Below, in pieces: positions 56,371 to 64,000 of a stretch of 64,000 bases of DNA. This stretch comes from Thiomicrospira cyclica ALM1. Lineage in GTDB: Bacteria; Pseudomonadota; Gammaproteobacteria; Thiomicrospirales; Thiomicrospiraceae. The translations under genes were made by a program, and so were the position numbers. Every line of letters begins with the position of its first letter. The first letter of the stretch is position 1. The stretch spans positions 1,612,001 to 1,676,000 of the forward strand of contig NC_015581.1 in NCBI RefSeq assembly GCF_000214825.1, written 5' to 3'. The notes beneath the pieces were generated by a model. It saw only the letters and a program-made list of their open reading frames with translations. It did not search any database and was not told where the DNA came from.

Positions 56371-56603
56371 CTAAAAGCATAAAATACTCGCTAACTAGCG
56401 CTAATTAATTAAATAATTTTATTAATAAGTTATTTTTACGGATTAATTGATTAAAAAAAAGAGCACTACAAAGAAGAGTAAGAGAAACAAGAAAACTGAA
56501 GAAGATGGAGTATATGCAAGGTATAGTCTGAACAGCTGTTAGCGATCAATGGGGATACCCGAAGAAGGTTTAGCAGAACATTAAACCAAGTGAGCTGAAA
56601 GCC

Positions 56604-57596
56604 CTACCCAATGACTCGTTTTTTGACGATCTCAGAAGGCTTTAAACCGAAGCGTTTGACAAAAAATGTCGTAAAACGCGATTGACTGGAAAAACCGAGA
56701 TCTGAACTGATTTCGAGAATGGTTTTCTGGTTATTGATATCCCGTAATAACTCGTAAGCTAAATCCAGTTTTTTGTTATTGAGATACTGTCTTGGTGAGC
56801 AACCAAAATATTTATTGGTGGCATATTGAAGCCCTCGCGCCGATAAGCCTAAATACTCTTGCAATTGCGTAACATTGATGGGTCGGTGAACCTGTTGCTC
56901 AAGATAGTTCTCTATCATCTTAATAAAATCTTTACTGATAATGACTTCGTCTTGCTGCGTGGGCTTGGCATTCAAAAAAAATTCAGGCTGCATCATCATT
57001 ACCAGCAGCCGGTAACATTGATCATCAAATCCATTTAAGGCGAGTAATTGCGTATTACCATTTACGCCATTAATTTGAGCCACTAATGCCAGCAACAGAT
57101 GCAAAAAATCAACTTGATTAATTTGTAATGAAATAGGCTGAATGCTCGTCCGATCGATAGGCTCACCGCGCATGATTAAACTGGTTTTGTTAAGATGCTC
57201 TAAATCAAAATTAATGACTAAACCGCTGGTCATCTCATTCCTAGACGATGACAAAGGGATTTCACTGGTTGGCGGGATTATTAATCCATGTGCTTTGTAG
57301 GCTTGATGCGAGGTCTTTTTGGTCTTGATTTCATAGTGACCATCTAACGCAATTAACAAACTGTGGCTATTCACGACCGCGCCTACCTCAAAATAGCTTA
57401 ATAGCTCGGAAGTAACCTTGATGTCATTAACTTTAATCTGGCTATATTTGTAAAAGCACTCTTGTTCGTTTCTCGAGCTTACCGAAGTCACATGCGGTTC
57501 AATATTATCAACCAATGCCGTTAGATTGGTGAAAGTTTGACTTTCCTCATTACCAAATAGTAGAGGCTGCTGCAGTAAATTTTTATGCAAGACCAT
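56604..57596 (-). CDS. AraC-family transcriptional regulator
   Basis: About 330 residues from ATG 57594-57596. The frame extends 38 codons further up to 57710 through a hydrophobic stretch (LIVLLCAFGVYSLFLFCYL), which would make a membrane-anchored form; a GGGA just before the inner ATG and family similarity favour the shorter, soluble protein. The N-terminal ~200 residues resemble the AraC_binding_2 sensing domain (cupin-like, e.g. SLLIALDGHYEIK). The C-terminal ~100 residues form the two-HTH AraC domain: LQEYLGLSARGLQYATNKYFG and ILEISSDLGFSSQSRFTTFF. It lies between tpsA and the divergent TRAP genes and could control either. Effector unknown. Confidence 0.82.
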   Translation of the reverse strand: MVLHKNLLQQPLLFGNEESQTFTNLTALVDNIEPHVTSVSSRNEQECFYKYSQIKVNDIKVTSELLSYFEVGAVVNSHSLLIALDGHYEIKTKKTSHQAYKAHGLIIPPTSEIPLSSSRNEMTSGLVINFDLEHLNKTSLIMRGEPIDRTSIQPISLQINQVDFLHLLLALVAQINGVNGNTQLLALNGFDDQCYRLLVMMMQPEFFLNAKPTQQDEVIISKDFIKMIENYLEQQVHRPINVTQLQEYLGLSARGLQYATNKYFGCSPRQYLNNKKLDLAYELLRDINNQKTILEISSDLGFSSQSRFTTFFVKRFGLKPSEIVKKRVIG

Positions 57597-57763
57597 TTTC
57601 CCAAATACTTTATACTGTTGGTTTATTTTTATGACTGATAAAACTGAGCTAAGGTAGCAGAACAAAAATAGGCTGTATACACCAAAAGCGCACAGTAAAA
57701 CTATAAGCACAATAATTTGATAGAAGCTTTTAAAGCCTTTATTTTAACCCTAAAAAAACCCGA

Positions 57764-58303
57764 GTGTTTAATAGACTTTATATGCAAGCAATAGCACTTT
57801 TTATAACCTACCAAAATCGCTTTCAGCGCACCCTTGGGCATGGCGTTGCGTGGCTAACACTGGCGCTGGTTCTAACAACGGCGGCGGCGGTATTACTGCG
57901 TTACGGTTTCAATTTTAGCGCCAGTAAACTGGACGAAAGTTTGATATATATTCACGCCACGCTGTTTATGCTGGGTATTGCCTATACCTATCAACAAAAT
58001 CAGCATGTGCGCGTGGATGTGTTCTACCAGCGCCTATCCCCACGCCACCAGACCTGGGTAAACTTGCTTGGTGCGGTGTTGTTTGTGTTGCCGGTGATGG
58101 GGTTTATTTTATGGGCGGGATGGAGCTATGTTGGTGCCAGCTGGGCGATTCAAGAAAAGTCGCTCGATGCCAGTGGCCTAGCCTATGTGTATTTACTAAA
58201 AACCTTGATTTTAATTATGCCAGGCCTGGTGATCCTGCAAACGCTGGGTTTTATCGCGCAGTACAGCTTAGCGCTTTTGGACACTTCAAAGGACACCAAA
58301 TAA
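57764..58303 (+). CDS. TRAP transporter small permease (DctQ-type)
   Basis: Small membrane subunit of a tripartite ATP-independent periplasmic transporter. 179 residues from GTG 57764, or 173 from ATG 57782; neither has a clear Shine-Dalgarno, so the start is uncertain. Four TM helices are predicted (about 30-50, 65-85, 100-122, 145-170). The segment KLDESLIYIHATLFMLGIAY followed by HVRVDVFYQ is a DctQ hallmark. The large permease begins one base after the stop. No DctP-type substrate-binding protein gene is in the window, so the substrate cannot be inferred. Confidence 0.88.
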   Translation: MFNRLYMQAIALFITYQNRFQRTLGHGVAWLTLALVLTTAAAVLLRYGFNFSASKLDESLIYIHATLFMLGIAYTYQQNQHVRVDVFYQRLSPRHQTWVNLLGAVLFVLPVMGFILWAGWSYVGASWAIQEKSLDASGLAYVYLLKTLILIMPGLVILQTLGFIAQYSLALLDTSKDTK

Positions 58304-58304
58304 T

Positions 58305-59690
58305 ATGGAATGGTTGTCGTTAGTCTTATTTTTACTGGTGCTAGTCGCACTAATGATCGGTTTTCCCGTGGCCTTTACCCTAGCCGGCGTATCTTTGTTA
58401 TTTGCCTTTGGTGCCATCCTAGTCGGTGTATTTGATATGGCGTTTATCAATGCGATACCCAGCCGCATCTATTCGATAATGACCCATTCAACATTACTCG
58501 CGGTGCCGTTATTTATCTTTATGGGATTGATGCTAGAAAAATCCAAAATTGCCGATCAGTTACTACTCACATTGGCCGAGGTCTTTAAGGGCGTACGTGG
58601 CGGTTTGGGTATTGCGGTGATTTTAGTCGGCGCTTTATTAGCGGCGAGCACCGGATTGGTTGGTGCAACCGTGGTGATGCTCGGTTTATTAGCCTTACCG
58701 ACCATGTTGCATCAAGGTTATTGCCCCAAGTTGGCTAGTGGCACCATTTGCGCCAGCGGCACACTCGGTCAAATTATCCCACCGTCGATTATTTTAATTT
58801 TACTGGCCGATGTGATTTCTAACGCCTATCAACAAGCGCAACTGCAGCAAGGCATTTTTGCGCCCGAAACCGTATCGGTAGGGGATTTATTTGCCGGTGC
58901 ACTGATACCAGGCCTGGTATTGGTGGGGTTGTATTTGCTTTACATGCTCGGCGTTGCTTTCTTTCAACCGCATCGCGTTCCAAAGTTTGTAGCAGCCACA
59001 CAACACGGTGTGACGCAAACGCAACCAGGCCTGCTGGTTCGCGTGGTAAAAAGTTTAATTCCGCCGATTGCTTTGATTTTATTGGTGTTAGGCTCGATTA
59101 TTTTAGGTATTGCCACCCCAACGGAAGCGGGTGCATTAGGTGCATTGGGCGCACTGGCCTTAGCATTGTTAAAAAACCAACTCTCTATGGCGACGCTTAA
59201 CTATGTCATGCGTAACACCCTTAAGCTCACCAGTATGATCTTCTTAATTTTTATTGGTGCGGCATTTTTCTCGCTGGTATTTAGAGGTTTAGGCGGTGAC
59301 GACCTAGCACATGATCTCCTCGGCAACTTGCCCGGTGGGTTATTTACCCTCATGCTACTGACCATGCTGTTTTTATTTATTTTAGGGTTCTTTTTAGACT
59401 TTATCGAAATCACTTATGTGGTGGTGCCGATTGTCGCTCCGGTCTTATTACTGCTAGGCGCAGACCCGATTTGGCTGGCAATTATGATCGCGATTAATCT
59501 CCAAACCGCATTTTTAACCCCGCCATTTGGTTTTGCGCTGTTTTATTTACGCGGTGTGGCCAGTGATGTCTTAAAAACAGTCGATATTTACAAAGGTGTT
59601 ATACCATTTATATTGCTACAACTGGGCTTGCTTGCCTTGCTCGCCGCCTGGCCCAGTCTGGCTACTTGGCTACCGGGCTATTTACAATAA
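58305..59690 (+). CDS. TRAP transporter large permease (DctM-type)
   Basis: Main channel subunit, 461 residues, with about 12 TM helices. Family features: MIGFPVAFTLAGVSLLFAF near residue 20, PLFIFMGLMLEKSKIADQLL near 75, ICASGTLGQIIPPSIILIL near 150, and ITYVVVPIVAPVLLLLGADP near 370. It is slightly longer than the usual ~430 because of a loop with KFVAATQHGVTQTQPG near 235. It is translationally close to dctQ (1-bp gap). Uses sodium or proton gradients to import organic anions together with a binding protein that must be encoded elsewhere. Two CAGGCCTG elements lie in the loop region. Confidence 0.92.
   Translation: MEWLSLVLFLLVLVALMIGFPVAFTLAGVSLLFAFGAILVGVFDMAFINAIPSRIYSIMTHSTLLAVPLFIFMGLMLEKSKIADQLLLTLAEVFKGVRGGLGIAVILVGALLAASTGLVGATVVMLGLLALPTMLHQGYCPKLASGTICASGTLGQIIPPSIILILLADVISNAYQQAQLQQGIFAPETVSVGDLFAGALIPGLVLVGLYLLYMLGVAFFQPHRVPKFVAATQHGVTQTQPGLLVRVVKSLIPPIALILLVLGSIILGIATPTEAGALGALGALALALLKNQLSMATLNYVMRNTLKLTSMIFLIFIGAAFFSLVFRGLGGDDLAHDLLGNLPGGLFTLMLLTMLFLFILGFFLDFIEITYVVVPIVAPVLLLLGADPIWLAIMIAINLQTAFLTPPFGFALFYLRGVASDVLKTVDIYKGVIPFILLQLGLLALLAAWPSLATWLPGYLQ
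58905..58920. repeat. CAGGCCTG palindrome, 16-bp perfect dyad
   Basis: ATACCAGGCCTGGTAT lies inside the TRAP large-permease gene (encodes ...IPGLV...). Confidence 0.85.
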
Positions 59691-59726
59691 ACCCCCATTC
59701 CATGGTGAATTAGTGACGGTTATGCT

Positions 59727-60626
59727 TTAGCGGTTTTTAAGGGTGAGCAAACCCACCCCAAGCATAACCAATGTAAAGCCCAATAAATGCCATAGCGTAA
59801 AAGGTTCGGCCAAAATCCACACCGCCAAACCGATGGTAAATAACGGCCCTAAACTACCAATAATCCCAGTCTGTGCCGGGCCTAATCGGGCAATCGCCTC
59901 ACTAATCATAAAACTCGGAATCACCGTGCTAAAAATGGCCAATAAAAACGTCCAGAGTAAAATTTCACGGTTAAACACCCAGCTGTCAAAATCAATCCAA
60001 ACAGCAAAAAACACCACTACCCAAACACAAGCCGCCAGCATTGCCCAAGAGGTAAACCACAAACTCCCCACCTGGGCGATAATCGCGCGGCTAAATAACA
60101 CATAAAACGCAAAACTGAGCGCCGCCAAGGCTACTAAGATGGTGCCTAATGCCGTGCCGGTTTCGGCCATGCGCGCTTCTTCGCCATAAATCGCTAATAT
60201 ACCCAAATAGGAAAGGGTTAAGGCGGCAATGATTTTGCGGGTCAGCGGTTGTTTAAAAAACAACGCCCCTAAAATCGCCACCATAATCGGATAGGTAAAT
60301 AAGGTGAGTCGTTCTAGCTGCGCCGAAATGGTTTCTAAACCCTTTAAGTCCAACCAGGAGGATAAAAAATAACCCATAAACCCTAAGCCGACCAATTTCG
60401 CCCATAATGGCCACTGCATAACCGCGCGCTTGCCTGGATAGCGTTGCCATAGCAGGCCTGCTATTAGCGCATAAATCGGTAAAGCAAATAGCATACGCAA
60501 AAACATAACACCATCGGCATCAGATCCCGCTTCATACGCCAGCTTAATCAAAATAGACTTGACCGAAAACAGTAATGTGCCGATAACCGCTAGTAGAAAC
60601 CCAACCCAAAAGTAACCGCGTGGCAT
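59727..60626 (-). CDS. EamA/DMT-superfamily transporter
   Basis: 299 residues with ten predicted TM helices in two EamA repeats (about 5-135 and 150-290). Markers: LLFSVKSILIKLAYEAG near residue 20, LPIYALIAGL, and the second-repeat end SEAIARLGPAQTGIIGSLGP near 245. Such proteins export or import amino acids and other metabolites; the specific substrate is unknown. The ATG at 60624-60626 has a close AGG. It is convergent with the TRAP operon and divergent from the decarboxylase gene. A 16-bp CAGGCCTG palindrome lies inside the gene and another copy lies just upstream. Confidence 0.88.
   Translation of the reverse strand: MPRGYFWVGFLLAVIGTLLFSVKSILIKLAYEAGSDADGVMFLRMLFALPIYALIAGLLWQRYPGKRAVMQWPLWAKLVGLGFMGYFLSSWLDLKGLETISAQLERLTLFTYPIMVAILGALFFKQPLTRKIIAALTLSYLGILAIYGEEARMAETGTALGTILVALAALSFAFYVLFSRAIIAQVGSLWFTSWAMLAACVWVVVFFAVWIDFDSWVFNREILLWTFLLAIFSTVIPSFMISEAIARLGPAQTGIIGSLGPLFTIGLAVWILAEPFTLWHLLGFTLVMLGVGLLTLKNR
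60449..60464. repeat. CAGGCCTG palindrome, 16-bp perfect dyad
   Basis: ATAGCAGGCCTGCTAT lies inside the EamA gene. The outer arms differ from other copies (AGC...GCT) but are again mutually complementary. Confidence 0.85.
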
Positions 60627-60663
60627 AACCTGCCTATCCGTTCAAAAATGATGCCCCAGTATA

Positions 60664-60675
60664 AGCAGGCCTGCT
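60664..60675. repeat. CAGGCCTG palindrome, intergenic, 12-bp dyad
   Basis: AGCAGGCCTGCT lies in the divergent gap between the EamA and decarboxylase genes. Confidence 0.8.
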
Positions 60676-60788
60676 ACTAAACGGAAGCACAGCATCGCAA
60701 AACTTTCATATCATTTTGAGTGGCGTTTTGTATAATGCTAAAACAATTAAATTACTATTCTCCTACTCGGATAAGGATTGGACAGGTT

Positions 60789-63038
60789 ATGAAATTTCGC
60801 TTCCCCGTCGTCATTATTGATGAAGACTTTCGCTCTGAAAATGCGTCCGGCACCGGTGTTCGTGCTTTAGCCGATGCGATTGAATCGGCGGGAATGGAAA
60901 CCCTTGGTGTAACAAGCTTTAACGACACCGCCATGATTGCCCAGCAACAAAACCGAGCCTCCTGCTTTATCCTGTCCATTGACGATGATGAGTTTGCCGA
61001 CGAAGAACTCAAAGACAGTGCGATTGCCAAGCTACGACTGTTTGTTGAAGAAATCCGCAACCGTAACTCGGATATCCCGATTTTTTTATACGGTGAAACC
61101 CGCACCTCGCGCCATATTCCAAACGACGTGCTAAAAGAGTTACACGGCTTTATTCATATGTTTGAAGATACGCCCGAATTTGTGGCGCGGCATATTATGC
61201 GTGAAGCGCGCGTCTATTTAGACGGCTTGGCGCCACCCTTTTTCCGTGCACTAACCGGCTATGCGGCTGATGGTTCTTACTCTTGGCACTGCCCAGGCCA
61301 TTCCGGTGGTGTCGCATTTCTAAAAAGCCCAGTGGGACAAATGTTCCATCAGTTTTTTGGTGAGAATATGTTGCGTGCCGATGTCTGTAACGCAGTGGAT
61401 GAGCTGGGTCAATTACTCGACCATACCGGCGCGGTGGCCGATTCCGAACACAATGCGGCACGCATCTTCGGGGCCGATCACTTGTTTTTTGTCACCAATG
61501 GCACCTCGACTTCCAACAAAATTGTTTGGCACGCCAATGTCGCCGATAATGACGTGGTGGTAGTGGACCGTAACTGCCATAAATCCGTTCTCCACTCAAT
61601 TATTATGACTGGCGCCGTGCCGGTGTTTTTGATGCCGACCCGCAACCACTACGGCATTATCGGCCCTATTCCGGAAAGCGAATTCCACCCGGATACCATT
61701 AAGCAGAAAATTGCCGCAAACCCATTGGTGAAAAACCCCAATGCCAAACCGCAAATGCTCACCATCACCCAAAGTACTTATGATGGTATTTTGTATAACG
61801 TCGATAAAATTAAAAAAACTCTCGGTGAGTCGGTTGAGAACCTCCACTTCGATGAAGCCTGGTTACCGCACGCGACCTTCCATGAATTCTACAAAGGGAT
61901 GCACGCCATTGGACGCGATACCAATCGCTCCGAAGGCCCTATGGTGTATGCCTGTCAATCCACCCATAAACTACTTGCCGGCTTAAGCCAAGCCAGCCAA
62001 ATTTTGGTGCAAGAATCACCCAAGCGTATGCTAGACCGCGGCCGCTTTAACGAAGCCTACTTAATGCACGTTTCCACCAGCCCGCAATATGCGATTATTG
62101 CTAGTTGTGACGTCGCCGCGGCCATGATGGAGCCCCCGGGTGGTACGGCACTGGTTGAGGAATCGATTGCTGAAGCGATTGACTTTAGACGCGCAATGCG
62201 CAAAGTCGATGAAGAATACGGTGACTCTTGGTGGTTTAAGGTTTGGGGTCCCGATGAGTTAGCCGAAGAAGGGATTGGCGAACGTGATGATTGGGTATTG
62301 CGCACCGATGATCCCTGGCATGGCTTTGGTAATTTAGCGTCTAACTTTAATATGCTCGATCCGATTAAAGCGACCATCATTACACCCGGCCTGGCGGTCA
62401 ATGGCGATTTTTCAGAGTCTGGTATTCCAGCAGCCATCGTGACGCGCTACCTCGCCGAACACGGAGTTATTATTGAAAAAACAGGGCTCTACTCCTTCTT
62501 TATCATGTTTACCATTGGGATTACCAAAGGCCGTTGGAATACGATGGTAACCGCCTTACAGCAGTTTAAAGACGACTATGATCGCAATATGCCGTTATGG
62601 CGCGTGTTACCTGGGTTCATTAAAAAATACCCTCGTTATGAGCGTATTGGTCTGCGTGATTTGTGTAATGCCATTCACAACATGTATCGTGAAAGTGATG
62701 TCGCGCGCTTAACCACCGAGATGTATACCTCGCACATGGAGCCAGCGATGAAACCCGCTGATGCCTACGCGATGATGGTGCATAACAAAATCGAGCGTGT
62801 TGAAGTTGACGATCTAGAAGGCCGCATTACCGCGGTACTATTGACACCTTATCCACCGGGTATTCCATTACTGATCCCTGGCGAACGCGTCAATAAAACG
62901 ATTTTGAACTACTTAAAGTTTGCGCAAACGTTTAACGAGAAATTCCCTGGCTTTGAAACGGATGTTCATGGTCTGGAAAAAATCGAAAAAGATGGCAAAA
63001 CGGTTTATGCGATGGACTGCGTTAAACGAGACGTTTAG
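60789..63038 (+). CDS. Orn/Lys/Arg decarboxylase (fold type I PLP enzyme)
   Basis: 749 residues. An N-terminal receiver-like wing domain (about 1-130, FRFPVVIIDEDFRSENASG) precedes the PLP core. Core motifs: YSWHCPGHSGGVAFLKSPVG near 180, FVTNGTSTSNKIVWH near 235, HFDEAWLPHATFHEFY near 360, and the Schiff-base lysine in QSTHKLLAGLSQAS near 395. A C-terminal domain follows (VLLTPYPPGIPLLIPGE). The family makes agmatine, cadaverine or putrescine; substrate is not decidable here, though arginine is plausible. The ATG at 60789 is preferred over longer in-frame starts (60735, 60720) because the family begins MKFRFPVV; the closest SD-like element is ACAGG two bases upstream. Confidence 0.92.
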   Translation: MKFRFPVVIIDEDFRSENASGTGVRALADAIESAGMETLGVTSFNDTAMIAQQQNRASCFILSIDDDEFADEELKDSAIAKLRLFVEEIRNRNSDIPIFLYGETRTSRHIPNDVLKELHGFIHMFEDTPEFVARHIMREARVYLDGLAPPFFRALTGYAADGSYSWHCPGHSGGVAFLKSPVGQMFHQFFGENMLRADVCNAVDELGQLLDHTGAVADSEHNAARIFGADHLFFVTNGTSTSNKIVWHANVADNDVVVVDRNCHKSVLHSIIMTGAVPVFLMPTRNHYGIIGPIPESEFHPDTIKQKIAANPLVKNPNAKPQMLTITQSTYDGILYNVDKIKKTLGESVENLHFDEAWLPHATFHEFYKGMHAIGRDTNRSEGPMVYACQSTHKLLAGLSQASQILVQESPKRMLDRGRFNEAYLMHVSTSPQYAIIASCDVAAAMMEPPGGTALVEESIAEAIDFRRAMRKVDEEYGDSWWFKVWGPDELAEEGIGERDDWVLRTDDPWHGFGNLASNFNMLDPIKATIITPGLAVNGDFSESGIPAAIVTRYLAEHGVIIEKTGLYSFFIMFTIGITKGRWNTMVTALQQFKDDYDRNMPLWRVLPGFIKKYPRYERIGLRDLCNAIHNMYRESDVARLTTEMYTSHMEPAMKPADAYAMMVHNKIERVEVDDLEGRITAVLLTPYPPGIPLLIPGERVNKTILNYLKFAQTFNEKFPGFETDVHGLEKIEKDGKTVYAMDCVKRDV

Positions 63039-63082
63039 CATTCCATCTATTTACTTAATGCCTAGCAAAGGACTCGCTATAC

Positions 63083-64000
63083 TTGTATCGCATTTTTAAA
63101 TACGACTATATGCCATCCCAATGGATGACAGCCAAGGAAACGCTCAAGCATATGCTAGGCTTTAAGCTAAAATTAATTTTAGTCGCGTTGCTGTTTGGAC
63201 TATTTTTAGTGATTGGTACGATTGTCACCAACCACTATATGCTCAAGACCAGCTTGATTGAATATGTCGATCAACGCGATCAACTGCATCTAGAACGGAT
63301 CAAAAAGAATCTGCAACATGTGCTTACGCAACGTGGCGAGCATGACCTATCGCAGATGGATGAAGTTACCTGGAAAAACCTGGTAGGTATTTCCAGCAGA
63401 GTCGATTTTGCCGAAACCATGGTACCCGCCGAAGTATTTTTATTTCACCCTTTCTCGGAATTCAAACGCTTTCATCCGGATTATACCGAAAAGCGCTTGA
63501 GTCTTATGACAACAGAACGCCAGTGCATTTTTGGCAACGAAACCAGTAACCGTACTTTGTTTTTACCTATCGAACTGAATGATGAGAAAATTGGCTATAT
63601 TGGCTATACCCATCGTGAAGAGCTCACAGAAAGCTTGGATATTCAGCTAGAAAAGCGTCAGCGCGAGCTCATTACATACAGCGTTGCTTTTTTAGTGCTC
63701 ATCACCGGCCTGCTCCTGCTCCCGATTGCCCATTATTTTATTCACCCGGTCCTAGCAGTTACCCAAGGGATGCGCGCTTTAACCGCAGGGCGCTTTGATA
63801 CGCGTTTAAAAGTTAACCGCCGGGATGAAATGGGGCAGCTGTTACAAGATTTTAATCATCTTGCCAAAAGCTTGAAAAAAAACCAACAAAGCCGTAATCA
63901 ATGGATTGCTGATATTTCGCATGAATTACGCACCCCATTAACGATTATCCGTGGCGATATTGAGGCAATGAAAGACGGTGTTCGCCCGCTTAACCAACAA
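63083..64000 (+). CDS. Sensor histidine kinase, BaeS-like (truncated by window edge)
   Basis: About 306 residues are present and the frame is open at the end. TTG at 63083 is preferred: AAAGGA lies ten bases upstream, while ATG 63110 has no ribosome site. Layout: TM1 (about residues 30-50, KLILVALLFGLFLVIGTIV), a periplasmic sensor domain (about 55-190, ending IGYIGYTHREEL), TM2 (about 205-225, FLVLITGLLLLPIAHYFI), a HAMP linker (MRALTAGRFDTRLKV...DEMGQLLQDFN), then the HisKA phosphoacceptor DISHELRTPLTIIRGD near residue 282. The catalytic ATPase domain and any partner regulator lie beyond the window. Envelope-stress sensing is suggested by BaeS likeness only. Confidence 0.9.
   Translation, partial: MYRIFKYDYMPSQWMTAKETLKHMLGFKLKLILVALLFGLFLVIGTIVTNHYMLKTSLIEYVDQRDQLHLERIKKNLQHVLTQRGEHDLSQMDEVTWKNLVGISSRVDFAETMVPAEVFLFHPFSEFKRFHPDYTEKRLSLMTTERQCIFGNETSNRTLFLPIELNDEKIGYIGYTHREELTESLDIQLEKRQRELITYSVAFLVLITGLLLLPIAHYFIHPVLAVTQGMRALTAGRFDTRLKVNRRDEMGQLLQDFNHLAKSLKKNQQSRNQWIADISHELRTPLTIIRGDIEAMKDGVRPLNQQ

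Larger units (their letters stand above)
56202..56603. promoter_or_regulatory. 402-bp AT-rich intergenic region upstream of tpsA
   Basis: No gene found. It separates tpsA from the AraC-type regulator, which is also on the minus strand and upstream. It holds the TTATCA array, a putative extended -10 and AT-rich runs (56400-56450). No convincing hairpin terminator for the regulator gene was seen. Confidence 0.7.

Overview
The window looks like the chromosome of a gammaproteobacterium, most likely a sulfur-oxidiser of the Thiomicrospira/Hydrogenovibrio/Thiomicrorhabdus group. This is inferred from protein character and from conserved gammaproteobacterial pairings (thrS-infC-rpmI-rplT-pheS-pheT, lptFG divergent from pepA-holC, uvrB divergent from aspC). 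No rRNA is present to confirm the genus.

Positions 1-24.5 kb are a dense housekeeping region. A translation operon on the minus strand (thrS to pheT, with pheT cut by the window edge) is followed by a PCMT-family methyltransferase, the LPS exporter permeases LptG/LptF, PepA and HolC, an orphan response regulator, UvrB, an aspartate aminotransferase, tRNA-Arg(CCG), an unrecognised membrane protein, RlmD, an RND pump with its adaptor (no outer-membrane partner nearby), ferrochelatase and PriA.

Positions 24.6-56.2 kb are a two-partner secretion locus. A single open frame of 29.8 kb encodes a TpsA exoprotein of about 9,940 residues. It has an extended signal peptide, a TPS secretion domain, thousands of residues of beta-helix-like repeats, two clusters of autotransporter-type (PATR) repeats, an MBG/YDG array and a short unrecognised C-terminus. 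Its TpsB outer-membrane transporter gene follows 21-24 bp downstream and ends in a terminator. The gene shows recent internal duplication, including a 404-bp block present twice with no differences seen. The 5' intergenic region carries four TTATCA boxes at exact 10-bp spacing.

Positions 56.6-64 kb hold an AraC-type regulator, two membrane subunits of a TRAP transporter (no binding protein gene seen), an EamA-type transporter, an Orn/Lys/Arg decarboxylase and the start of a sensor histidine kinase.

The most unusual signal is spread over the whole window. The palindromic octamer CAGGCCTG occurs 24 times by reading, where about one is expected by chance. It is often extended into perfect 12-20 bp palindromes, lies both inside and between genes, and is clearly sparser inside the giant tpsA gene. 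It resembles the behaviour of the cyanobacterial HIP1 element.
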